Shown here piece by piece: positions 1 through 7,661 of a stretch of 64,000 bases of DNA (its first letter is position 1; each line of letters starts with the position of its first letter). The notes under the pieces were generated by a model. That model searched no databases, was not told where the DNA came from, and worked only from the letters and a program-made list of their open reading frames with translations. Location of the stretch: assembly GCF_947488945.1 (NCBI RefSeq), contig NZ_CANLBS010000026.1, positions 1 through 64,000 of the forward strand, read 5' to 3'. This DNA comes from an uncultured Streptomyces sp. (GTDB lineage Bacteria; Actinomycetota; Actinomycetes; Streptomycetales; Streptomycetaceae). The position numbers were made by a program, and so were the translations under genes.

Positions 1-226
1 CCCCGCGGAGCGGGTAGCCCAGCGCTGCGCGCTGGGCAGTGACGGAATTCGCTTCGCGAATTCGTAAAGGCGCTGCGCGCCTTTGATAAACCGCTGCGCG
101 GTTTATGGTAATTCACGCTTCGCGTGAATTGGATTACCGCTGCGCGGTAATTGGGTGGGGTCTCTCCGCTTCGCTGCGAGACTGGGCGTCCGCTGCGCTC
201 CCGCCCTGCCGGCTTCGCCGGGCTGG
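1..226. repeat. Linear replicon telomere (packed palindromes)
   Basis: Perfect palindromes lie almost end to end at 2-14, 18-36, 45-63, 66-84, 88-104, 110-130 and 133-151, with weaker ones to about 221. Stems are 5-9 bp and every loop is TTC or TGC, so the other strand shows GCGAAGC or GCGCAGC tips. Palindrome I, CCCGCGGAGCGGG, is the tip of archetypal Streptomyces telomeres. In known ends the 3' strand folds into these hairpins and is patched by the Tap/Tpg terminal-protein system; no tap or tpg gene is in this window. The match puts base 1 at or within a base or two of the physical end. Whether the replicon is chromosome or plasmid cannot be decided here. Confidence 0.93.
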
Positions 227-480
227 CTACGGTGGTGGGTGCCGGTGCATCAATTGTGCCTGCGGGTAGGATCCCGAACCGATGGGCACTGCCTCCTGGG
301 GCCGGCCTGGGGTCCGCCCCCGCGAGGAGGTCGGGGCCGGGGGGTGGAGGGTCTCGTTCTGACGGAAAGTCATGTCGGGGACATGCTCGCACTCAGGGAA
401 GGCTGTGATGCGCACTGCTTCCGCAATGTAGCACAGTGACCGGCCATGGTGAGGTCGGAACAGGCCAACCGCCAGTCGAT
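227..480. other. Non-coding spacer between telomere and helicase
   Basis: This stretch, with the operator-like region after it, separates the telomere from the helicase start. Short open frames occur on both strands, but none has a ribosome site, a plausible protein or support from neighbours. Nothing else recognisable is seen here. Confidence 0.5.
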
Positions 481-526
481 GTGATGCATCATGGTCGTGC
501 ATCAAGTGATGCGCGGGTAGCATCAC
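481..526. promoter_or_regulatory. Paired dyads upstream of telomeric helicase
   Basis: Two related dyads lie 45-90 bases before the helicase start: the perfect palindrome TGATGCATCA at 482-491, and GTGATGC (506-512) mirrored by GCATCAC (520-526). The shared GATGC/GCATC half-sites suggest a dimeric repressor binding twice. The regulator is unknown, so this is an inferred operator. Confidence 0.45.
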
Positions 527-570
527 GAGTGAACGGCTACCTCCTCCCCTGGATCTGGAGACTTCTCGTC

Positions 571-3051
571 ATGACCGGTGAAATTACGCTTTTCCCGCAT
601 CAGGCGGAAGCGGTGGATGCCATTGTGGCGGGGCTGGAAATTCGGCCGGGCCAGCAGATTCCGAGGAATGGATTGCGCGGCCAGGTGCATGCGGCGTGCG
701 GCACGGGAAAGACGTTCATTGCCGCTGGTGCGGCGCGGCGGATTTCTCCGCATGGGCGGGTTCTGGTTCTTCTTCCGACGCTGGAGTTGTTGGCGCAGAC
801 GGTGCGGGAGTGGCGGGCTTTCGGGCGTTCGGGGCCGATGGTGGCGGTGTGCTCGATGGATGATGATCCGCGTCTGTACGACCTGCGGGTGCCGTCGACG
901 ACGAACGCCCAGCAGCTGGCGCTGCACTGGGGCAACGGGCCGGTGACGGTGTTCGCGACGTACGCGTCGCTGCCCGTGCTGACCGAGGCCCACGAAGGCT
1001 TGTACGGGCTTCCCCTGGACGTATGGGACCTGGTCTGTGTGGACGAAGCCCACAGAACCAGCGGGTCGCTGGGTAAGGCGTGGGCGGTCGTCCACGACCA
1101 GGAGCAGCTTCCGGCGATGCGCCGGCTGTATCTGACGGCGACGCCGCGGATCTGGATGGAGCGGCCCCGGCCGCGCTGGCGGGCGGAGTTCCCGGAGGGG
1201 AGCGGGGAGGCGGGGCGGCGGGCGCCGGTGGACCGGCTGCCGAAGGAGATGGCCTGTTCGATGTCGGACGAGCGGATCTTCGGGCCGGTTCTGTGGGCGT
1301 TGGATCTCTCGGACGCGATCGCGCGGGGCCTTCTGGCGCGGTATCAGATCGTCGTCGTCGAGCTGCGGGACAAGCGGCTGACGCTGGAGAAGCTGTACGG
1401 CGAGGAGCGGTTCGAGGAGCATGTGCGCGGTGAGCGGCTCGCGGTGCTGCAGGCGGCGTTGCTGGAGACGATGGCGGAGCACGGGCTTCAGCGGTGCATC
1501 ACCTTCCACCACCGGACGATCGAAGCGCAGGCCTTCAGCGTGGGCCTGGAGCGGGTGGCGCGGCGGCTGCACGCGGCCGACCCGGAGCGGCACCCGGATC
1601 AGGTGTGGTCGGGGTGGCTGTCGGGTGAGCACGAGCCGGAGATGCGGGCCCAGGAGCTGTACCGGTTCGGGGCGCGGGCGGGGCGGGCGGTGATGTCGAA
1701 TTGCCGGGTGCTCGGTGAGGGGGTCGACTGCCCGAGCGTGGATTCCGTCGCTCTGATCGACCCGAAAGGGTCGGCAGTAGATATCGTGCAAGCTATCGGG
1801 CGTGCGCTTCGGCAGAAGCCCGGTCAGGACAAATTGGCGACGCTGATCGTTCCGGTATTTCTCGGTCCGGATGAAACTCCGGAAGACATGCCGTATTCGG
1901 CGTCGTATCGGCCTTTGTTGAAGGTTCTTTCCGGGCTGAGGGCGCATGATGAGCGTGCGGTGGAGATGCTGGCTGTTCCGTCGGAGGATTTGCAGCGGAC
2001 GAAGCCGGCGTCGCCGTGGCTCGGGCCGGCACCCGAGGGGGACGACGGGGAGGAGCAGCGGCTGCTGCTCCGGTTCGGGGTGCACCGGGATCCGGCGTTG
2101 GTCGCGCGGATGGTGGAGTACAACCTGATCGAGCCGGAGCACGCGAACTGGCGGGCGGGGCACCGGGCGGCGGTCGCGTACCGGGAGCGGGAGGGTGACC
2201 TCGCCGTCCCGTACAACCACGTGGAGGGCGGGGACGAGCGGGGTGAGGGCGGGTTCCCGCTGGGGCGGTGGCTGTCCGATCAGCGCCGGGCGATGCGGGC
2301 CGGGACGATGCTGCCCGAGCGGGCCGGGGACCTGGAGGCGCTGGACATCGTGTGGGACCCGGCGGATGCGGCGTGGGAGGAGAACCTCGGCGCGGCGAGG
2401 GCCTACTTCGCCGCGTACGGGACCCTCGCGGCGCCGGTCACGGCGATGATCATGGACCGGCCCATTGGGCAGTGGCTGGCCAACGCCCGGAAGAAGAACG
2501 GGCTCGGCAAGGACGTGGAGCGGGCGCAGCGGCGGGCGGCGCAGTTGGCTGCGATCGATCCGGACTGGAACCCGGACTGGCCCATCGACTGGCAGCGCCA
2601 CTACGCGGCCCTGAAGGGTGCTGTGGTCCCGGGGAGCGTGGCCGGGTGCGTGGAGCCGGGGTCGGTGGTGAACGGGCTCGACGTGGGCGCGTGGCTGGCC
2701 GCCCAGCGGGAGGGGTGGGAGCGGCTGTCCGCAGGGCAGCGCGAGCGCCTGGTCGAGGTCGGCGTCCGGCCGCCCGAGAAGCCGGCCGCCGCCGCGGCGA
2801 AGGCGCGGGCGCGGCGGGCGGCGGGCGGGGCGCGGGCCGGGGCGTTCGAGCGAGGTCTGGTCGCGCTCGCCCAGTACGTCGAGCGGGAGGGGACGCTGGT
2901 CGTACCGCGGTCCTGGTCCGAGGAGTCGCCGGACGGGACGCCGGTGCGGCTCGGTGTGTGGCTGTCGAACGTGAAGAGCCGGAGGGCGACGCTCACCGGC
3001 GAGCAGCTTCAACGGCTGGCGGGCCTCGGACTGGAATGGGCGGCGGCGTAA
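571..3051 (+). CDS. Telomere-proximal DEAD/DEAH helicase with helicase-associated repeats (TtrA-like)
   Basis: Superfamily 2 helicase, 826 aa from the ATG at 571, chosen because GGAG sits 10 bases upstream; the frame is open back to 436 but without a ribosome site. Residues 43-48 are the Walker A (GTGKT), 158-161 are DEAH, and a QAIGRALRQ motif VI lies in the second RecA-like lobe. The C-terminal half carries several helicase-associated (HA) modules of the form W..H..A...Y....G.L.VP, ending LG.WL..QR. It is the first gene after the telomere and points away from it. Helicases of this type (TtrA of plasmid SLP2 and of S. lividans chromosome ends) sit at the same place and are linked to conjugal transfer of linear replicons. 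Helicase assignment is firm; the transfer role is inferred from position. Confidence 0.88.
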   Translation: MTGEITLFPHQAEAVDAIVAGLEIRPGQQIPRNGLRGQVHAACGTGKTFIAAGAARRISPHGRVLVLLPTLELLAQTVREWRAFGRSGPMVAVCSMDDDPRLYDLRVPSTTNAQQLALHWGNGPVTVFATYASLPVLTEAHEGLYGLPLDVWDLVCVDEAHRTSGSLGKAWAVVHDQEQLPAMRRLYLTATPRIWMERPRPRWRAEFPEGSGEAGRRAPVDRLPKEMACSMSDERIFGPVLWALDLSDAIARGLLARYQIVVVELRDKRLTLEKLYGEERFEEHVRGERLAVLQAALLETMAEHGLQRCITFHHRTIEAQAFSVGLERVARRLHAADPERHPDQVWSGWLSGEHEPEMRAQELYRFGARAGRAVMSNCRVLGEGVDCPSVDSVALIDPKGSAVDIVQAIGRALRQKPGQDKLATLIVPVFLGPDETPEDMPYSASYRPLLKVLSGLRAHDERAVEMLAVPSEDLQRTKPASPWLGPAPEGDDGEEQRLLLRFGVHRDPALVARMVEYNLIEPEHANWRAGHRAAVAYREREGDLAVPYNHVEGGDERGEGGFPLGRWLSDQRRAMRAGTMLPERAGDLEALDIVWDPADAAWEENLGAARAYFAAYGTLAAPVTAMIMDRPIGQWLANARKKNGLGKDVERAQRRAAQLAAIDPDWNPDWPIDWQRHYAALKGAVVPGSVAGCVEPGSVVNGLDVGAWLAAQREGWERLSAGQRERLVEVGVRPPEKPAAAAAKARARRAAGGARAGAFERGLVALAQYVEREGTLVVPRSWSEESPDGTPVRLGVWLSNVKSRRATLTGEQLQRLAGLGLEWAAA

Positions 3052-3270
3052 GGCTGGTGCGCGTGGAGCGGGACCCTGGGCATGCGTCCGGCCCAGGGTC
3101 TCGTGCTGCCTCGGGAGCGACGGCCTTGCACGGTGCGGGCAGGGGCCGGTCAGAAACCGGCGCCCGGAGGCTGGGCGAGGACATCCGGGCACAGGGCCGG
3201 CGCACCGCCACAGCGGCTTCCAGGAGCACCGCCAGGCTCACCCCGGGGAGACCGGGACGGAGCGCTGGTG
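3052..3270. other. Intergenic, no gene recognised
   Basis: Short G/C-rich open frames on both strands look like composition shadows. The following segment (3271-3396) is a repeated non-coding block described separately, and 3397-3462 leads to the next gene. Confidence 0.5.
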
Positions 3271-3396
3271 TGCCTTGCCGGGTCCGGAGTGTCACCCGTT
3301 TGCCGTAGCGCTTTCTGCGGGGCCCCCGTCGATCGGCGCAGGGTTGAGGGGAGGGCCGGCCCCGTGCGGGAGGCCCGGTGATCCCGGCAGGCAGGT
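3271..3396. repeat. Dispersed intergenic repeat, copy A
   Basis: About 125 bases closely match 46135-46252 in the same orientation. Conserved blocks are TTTGCCGTAGCG, TTCTGCGGGGCC, CGATCGGCGC and GGGAGGCCCGGTGATCCCGG, with small indels between. No frame is conserved between the copies. It lies between the helicase and the next gene; copy B lies after an IS110 fragment. Function unknown; candidates are an insertion-element end or a structured RNA. Confidence 0.7.
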
Positions 3397-3462
3397 GTCC
3401 GAGGCCTGCTGGTGACCGCGCCCCCGGACGGGGCTGCGAACGGCGAACCCGAGGGAGAACGG

Positions 3463-4341
3463 ATGAGTGAGCAACCTGGCGTGCCCGTGCCCGCCCGCGA
3501 AGGCCTTCCGCCCGGGGAACGGATGGGTGAACCGCCTGACGTGCCCGCGCCCGAAGGCGACGGTTTCCCGCCCGACGTGTCGGGGCGCACCCGCCTCGAT
3601 CCGGATCCGAGTTTCGAGCCCACCGGGCCACAGGCCGATTCCGGGCTGATCCTGCCCGAGCCGAAGGCGAAACAGAATCTGAAGATCTGGGAGCTGTCGG
3701 GGATGTCCTGGCGGTATGGCGGGAAAACGTCCCGGGACGTTCTCATCTGGAACGGCCTGGACGAGGACCTCTATCTCGCGGGCGAGATGACGAAGTGGGG
3801 GAACTGGCCGCAGTACGAGGGCCACCCGCCCAACCGGATCCGGCCGCACAGCGGTACCTCCTGCTCCCTGCTGAACACGGGAGCGGGGGTGGAGGGAAGC
3901 GTCTACTACCGCACGGAACTCGGGCACATCCGGCTGTATGTGTACTTCCAGTCGTGGAACAGCATGTTCAGCACGACGAACAGTCAGTGGCACGTCTACT
4001 ACGCCAGCCCCGACAAGGAGAAGTGGCTGGGCGCGTTCGACACGTACGGGCGCAACTTCTGGATGGAGGGCACGCAGGAGGACTGGGACGACGGGTGGAG
4101 GGTCCAGACGTACGAGAGCCCGTACTTCGGTAAGGGCGCGCACGGAGACCCGGCCCTGTTCGTGGTCAACCGTCCCGCCGTCGGCGACGTGAGCGTGGGA
4201 GAGCCGCCCAAGGCCAGCCACGCCTGCGAGGTGTACAAGGCCGCGTACAAGAACGGCCTGCGCTCCGCGCACTGGTTCGACGGCACCGTCGGATCCGTCC
4301 TCGGCGCCCACCTCGGCTCCTGGATCCGCGGCTGCCCCTGA
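3463..4341 (+). CDS. Unrecognised protein, possibly aegerolysin-like fold
   Basis: Protein of 292 aa. The ATG at 3463 is preceded by GGGAG at 3453-3457 and is preferred; an upstream GTG at 3412 is in frame without a ribosome site. The first ~75 residues are Pro/Gly/Glu-rich and contain two similar GERM-xEQP/GEPP blocks, probably disordered. The rest is rich in Trp, Tyr and Asn, with segments such as NGLDEDLYLAG, GTSCSLL and VEGSVYYRTELG. The pattern of a basic loop, a Cys, and G-VEGS-YY is faintly like aegerolysins or other small lipid-binding beta-sandwich proteins, but the match is too weak for a function. No signal peptide or membrane segment is seen. A strong hairpin follows the stop. Confidence 0.65.
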   Translation: MSEQPGVPVPAREGLPPGERMGEPPDVPAPEGDGFPPDVSGRTRLDPDPSFEPTGPQADSGLILPEPKAKQNLKIWELSGMSWRYGGKTSRDVLIWNGLDEDLYLAGEMTKWGNWPQYEGHPPNRIRPHSGTSCSLLNTGAGVEGSVYYRTELGHIRLYVYFQSWNSMFSTTNSQWHVYYASPDKEKWLGAFDTYGRNFWMEGTQEDWDDGWRVQTYESPYFGKGAHGDPALFVVNRPAVGDVSVGEPPKASHACEVYKAAYKNGLRSAHWFDGTVGSVLGAHLGSWIRGCP

Positions 4342-4388
4342 CCGGGCAAGGCGCAGGACGGTGTGCACGGGTGGGGGTGCAAGGGTGC

Positions 4389-4420
4389 GGCCCCCGTCCC
4401 GGAGTTCCGGGACGGGGGCC
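4389..4420 (+). terminator. Rho-independent-type hairpin
   Basis: A perfect 14-bp GC stem (4389-4402 with 4407-4420) closes a 4-base loop 48 bases after the preceding stop codon. No U tract follows, as is common in Streptomyces. Confidence 0.75.
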
Positions 4421-4890
4421 GTGCCGTGTCCTGCGGGTGCCGGCCGCGTGCGGAGCAGGCAGGTAGGCCCGGTTGCCGCGGTCAGCAGGTGGGGGCGACG
4501 TCCTCCGCCGTGGCGGGCCGGGGCCGCCGCGGTGACCACCAGGAGCAGCCCGTGGTCCCCGCGCGCCGCGTGTTCGGGCACGACCGGGCCGGAGCAGGCC
4601 GAGGGAGTAGGGGGCGGCACTGGGGGCTGTTGTCCCAACCGTCCAGCGCCTCAACAGCCGCGTACGCCGACCACCTGGCCCCTTGAGTACCCCCCGCCCG
4701 GAAACCAAACATCCCGGCACGTCTGCGACGAAACAGAGGAAACGGACCCGTGACCTCCCAGCTCTCCGGCGAACATGTCCACCAGGGAAAACATGGTGAC
4801 CTCCCAGGCTTCCTGAGAAAAACAGACAACCCGGACACCTGAGAGGCCGAACCGAGAGCCACCTGGAAGGTAGACCGGGGCACGCTCCGG
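4421..4890. other. Intergenic region without a convincing gene
   Basis: Several overlapping short frames run through here on both strands, none with a family or a good ribosome site. The string GTGACCTCCCAG occurs twice (about 4749 and 4797), a short direct repeat of unknown use. From 4891 on, the sequence belongs to the duplicated membrane-protein block. Confidence 0.45.
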
Positions 4891-5215
4891 GAGCCGCTGT
4901 GCGGCGGTCTGGCGGCCCCACGCGGCCAACCCGGGCCACTGGGGCCCCCGGGGCGGCAGAAGCGCGCCCTGGGGCCCCCGGCGGGGAAACGGCCGTTCAG
5001 CGCTGCCGGCGGGCGAGCGCGGCAGTGATGAACGGGGACGCCGCGGCGACCACGAGCCCGGCCGTCCCCAGCGCGGCCGTGAGCGGGGCCATGGCTCCGG
5101 GCCTGAGGAAGACCACCAGGCCGGCTCCGCCGCAGAGCGCCATGACGGCCACGGTGCAGACGACGGACACGGCAGACACCGCGAGCACGGACGGTCCGGG
5201 AGACGCCGGCGGGAC
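4891..5215. repeat. Long duplication, copy 1 (partner 35573-35897)
   Basis: These 325 bases align without a gap to 35573-35897 (constant offset 30,682) with only scattered substitutions. The block covers the 3' two thirds of the small membrane-protein gene and about 100 bases beyond it, where both copies start to read AAWGRQTAAQRL on the minus strand. At the distal locus that reading leads into an integrase-like pseudogene; here it stops, so copy 1 has lost the downstream gene. Confidence 0.85.
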
Positions 5216-5338
5216 CGCAGCGGGCGCCGGGACGGGCGCGGCCGGGGCGGGGTTCGGGTCGGGCGCGGCCGGGGCGGGGTTCGGGTCGGGCGCGGCCGGG
5301 ACGGGGTTCGGGTTCTGGGGCTGCGGTGCGGTGCTCAT
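4997..5338 (-). CDS. Small proline-rich two-helix membrane protein
   Basis: 113 aa from the ATG at 5338, with GAGGGGG about 8 bases upstream. Residues 1-45 are an Ala/Pro/Asn low-complexity tail built from repeated PDPNPAPAA units. The C-terminal ~67 residues hold two hydrophobic segments (from VLAVSAVSVVCTVAVMALC and from PLTAALGTAGLVVAAA) and end in ARRQR. The C-terminal domain is identical at all but one position to the protein at 35679-35972, while the proline tails differ in length. Small two-helix proteins are common on Streptomyces plasmids, where some act in plasmid spread (Spd proteins); that role is only a suggestion. Confidence 0.75.
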   Translation of the reverse strand: MSTAPQPQNPNPVPAAPDPNPAPAAPDPNPAPAAPVPAPAAVPPASPGPSVLAVSAVSVVCTVAVMALCGGAGLVVFLRPGAMAPLTAALGTAGLVVAAASPFITAALARRQR

Positions 5339-5649
5339 GGTCGGGTTCCCCCTCGATGTCGTGGTGACTGCGGACGAAGGCTGCCGGGGCGCTCCTGGGG
5401 AGCGGTTCCGGCCGCCGGGCAGCACCGTGCGACGCGGCGGGGTTAGCCCCGCAAGCCCGTCCTCACCACACCCCGGCGCTCTCTCGTCCGCCGGTAAGGG
5501 AGTCGGTGACCTGGGGTAGCCTCGCGCATTGCACGACGCCTTGCTGCAACGGGCTGCCACGCGTCCTACCTGCACCAACACCGCCGGATCCCCCGGCGCA
5601 CTCGGGCGTTGCAGGTGGCGTGGTGGTGGTGCGGGGCGGGGGAGGATGG
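5339..5649. other. Intergenic, promoter region of flanking genes
   Basis: This 311-base gap separates the start of the minus-strand membrane-protein gene from the plus-strand helix-turn-helix pseudogene. It should hold divergent promoters, but no clear -35/-10 pair or operator was found. Confidence 0.4.
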
Positions 5650-6219
5650 GTGGATGAGCACGCGTGGCGATGCTCACCCCGGCGCGAGGCCGCTGCGGCG
5701 TGCGGTGTCAGCCGCAGCACGAACCGCCGGCGGCGCGAGGCGGGCGACCTGCCCAACTCCGTCCACGACGAGGTCCGCGGCTACCTGATCCCCGTCGACG
5801 ACCTTCTGGCGGCCGGGTTCCGGCTGAACGCTCCCGCGCCGCCGGACACGCCTCCGACCGCTCCGAGCCGGGGCGGTCGGGTCTGTCGGGGCGGTCGTCG
5901 TGGGCCAGGAGGACGTCGCCGGACTCCGTGCCGCACTCGAACGCGCCCGCCAGGAACACGCCCTGGCCCTCGCGGAAGCCGAGTACGGGCGGCAGCTCGC
6001 GCAGGCCGAGAGGCCGCGCACCTACGGAAGCAGCTGGAGGCCCGTGTCGAGCACATCGCGGACCTTCAGCAGGCGCTGACGCCCGCGCCCGACCGGGCGG
6101 TGATCCAGCCGTCCGTACCCGGCCAGGCCCACCCCGCACCCGCACCCGCCGCCACTGCTACGCCGGGGCCGGAGGTCGAGGCGGGGGACGGGCGGCACCG
6201 GCGGTGGCGGCGCGCCTGA
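5650..6219 (+). pseudogene. Frameshifted helix-turn-helix DNA-binding protein
   Basis: From a GTG at 5650 with a GGGGGAGG ribosome site, the frame encodes an N-terminal HTH (REAAAACGVSRST, then RRREAGDLPN) and a wing-like segment ending IPVDDLLAAGFRLN. Around 5870-5890 the coding signal moves to another frame (GLRAALERARQEHALALAEA) and near 6020 it returns (EAAHLRKQLEARVEHIADLQ), giving a coiled coil and a Pro/Ala tail up to the stop at 6219. The intact gene would be a MerR/excisionase-like HTH followed by a coiled coil, a layout common on actinobacterial plasmids next to transfer genes. Two compensating frameshifts make it probably non-functional; a sequencing error is less likely because both are needed. 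Confidence 0.75.
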
Positions 6220-6240
6220 GTACCCGCAGGAGAGCGGAGA

Positions 6241-6263
6241 GGCCCGGCCGTGACGGCCGGGCC
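6241..6263. terminator. Hairpin between convergent genes
   Basis: A perfect 10-bp stem (6241-6250 with 6254-6263) closes a TGA loop, 11 bases before the end of the minus-strand mobilisation operon and 21 bases after the plus-strand pseudogene. It can serve both directions. Confidence 0.65.
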
Positions 6264-6273
6264 CGCCTACTGC

Positions 6274-7635
6274 CTACCGGCCGCGTCCGGTCCGGCGGGC
6301 GGGGGCGGGCTGTTGGCGGTGGGCGGGGACGGCGGCTTCCGCCGGAGCGGCCGGGGCGCGGCCCGCCGGGGCGGGCGCGTTGGTGGTGGAGCGGGAGCGG
6401 GCGGCGGCCGGGGAGACGCGGGGGCCGGTCGCGGGTGTGCCGGGCGGGGTGGTCAGGGCGGTGAGGGTGGCGGCGAGCAGGCGGCCGGTGAGGCCGGAGG
6501 CGGGGCCCTGTTTCCAGGCCGGGTGGTCGGCCAGGGTTTTCAGGCGGGCGCGCAGGTCCTGTTCGCCGTCCGGGCCCAGGCCGGGCTCTCCTTCCGGGGT
6601 GCGGGCGGTGCGGAGCATGCGGCAGGCGAGCAGGGGCCAGGCCCGTGCGCCGACGAGAAGACCGGCCTCCCGGTCCGAGCCGAGCGTCTCCTTCAGCAGC
6701 GACACCAGGCGGGCGTTCTCCGAGGGGCGGACACCGAGCTGGCCCAGCGCTGTCTCGCGGTCGTCGAGGTGGAGGACCTCTGGAAGGTGCAGGCCCTCGG
6801 TCAGCGGTCCCCACAGGGCTTTCACGTCCGCGCCGGCCGGAGCCCACGAACCCGCCCGTGCCCCCGCCGCGGGGGCGCCGGCGGCCGGAGGAGCGGCGGG
6901 GCTGGGAACACCGGGCACCGCGGGGGCGGGCGTGGCCGCCGGGGACGGCGGCACGGCAGCGGCGGGCGCGGTCGTCGGGGGCGGCGGCACGGCGGCCGCG
7001 GTGGTCGGGGGCGGCGGCACGGCGGCGGCCGCGGTGGTGACGGCGGCGGCGGCCTGGTCGACGCCGAGTCCGGCGGTGTGGGCGTCGGTGAGGATCTGGG
7101 CGACGTCGACGCCCTGGGTGTGGAGGCGGGCCATGGCGGCGGCGATGCCGGGCCAGGCCGGGGAGGCGAGGATCGCGTCGCGGACCAGGCCTTCGGGGAC
7201 CGTGGTGCGCAGGAGGTCGGCCCACCGGTCGGTGCCCTCGGTGCGGGTGCGGGTGATGTTGTCGGCGACGGCCCGCTGCACGTTGGTGGCCATCCGGCCG
7301 AGCTGCGGGAGGAAGGTGGTGAGGTCGACGCCGGCCTGCTGGAGGGAGGCGAGCTGAGACGCCATCACCGGCCAGTCCGGGTCCTTCATGAGGTTGTCGA
7401 GGACGGGGCCCGGCACGGTCTCGCGGAGCTGTTCGGCGGACCAGCCCGGTGCAAGGTTCTTGGCCTCTTCCCCCAGGGTCTGTTCGCGGCCGTGGTGGTG
7501 TTTCTGGGCGGCGCGGCGGACCGCGTCGGCGATCGTGAGGAGCAGCCGGACCGACATCGCGGCGGTCTGGGCGGCTTCGGCGAGCGCTTCGGAGAACGGC
7601 TCGCCGACCGAGGGCGGGGACGTGGGGGTGGCCAT
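6274..7635 (-). CDS. Mobilisation-operon protein, function unknown
   Basis: 453 aa from the ATG at 7635, which has GGAGGAA 8 bases upstream. Residues 1-200 are helical and hold a twice-used motif in which P-W/A-WP-x-[MI]A is followed by a short helix, LHTQGVD or LQQAGVD. A low-complexity linker of AVPPPPTTA-type repeats follows, then a second ordered region with LLKETLGSDREAGLLVGARAWP and a basic Ser/Ala-rich tail. It is the last gene of the MobC-relaxase operon and starts 26 bases after the relaxase stop. By position it is likely a relaxosome or transfer accessory protein; no catalytic motif is visible. Confidence 0.75.
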   Translation of the reverse strand: MATPTSPPSVGEPFSEALAEAAQTAAMSVRLLLTIADAVRRAAQKHHHGREQTLGEEAKNLAPGWSAEQLRETVPGPVLDNLMKDPDWPVMASQLASLQQAGVDLTTFLPQLGRMATNVQRAVADNITRTRTEGTDRWADLLRTTVPEGLVRDAILASPAWPGIAAAMARLHTQGVDVAQILTDAHTAGLGVDQAAAAVTTAAAAVPPPPTTAAAVPPPPTTAPAAAVPPSPAATPAPAVPGVPSPAAPPAAGAPAAGARAGSWAPAGADVKALWGPLTEGLHLPEVLHLDDRETALGQLGVRPSENARLVSLLKETLGSDREAGLLVGARAWPLLACRMLRTARTPEGEPGLGPDGEQDLRARLKTLADHPAWKQGPASGLTGRLLAATLTALTTPPGTPATGPRVSPAAARSRSTTNAPAPAGRAPAAPAEAAVPAHRQQPAPARRTGRGR

Positions 7636-7661
7636 GGCGGTGGGTTCCTCCGGGGTCGGGG

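Noticed and set aside
1..151. CRISPR-like appearance of regularly spaced short palindromes
   Set aside because: Units differ in sequence, have no constant repeat or spacers, and match telomere architecture.
523..3192. Long minus-strand open frame (889 codons) opposite the helicase
   Set aside because: Arg/Pro-rich shadow of a GC-rich gene; no motif, no ribosome site, and the plus strand carries clear helicase motifs.
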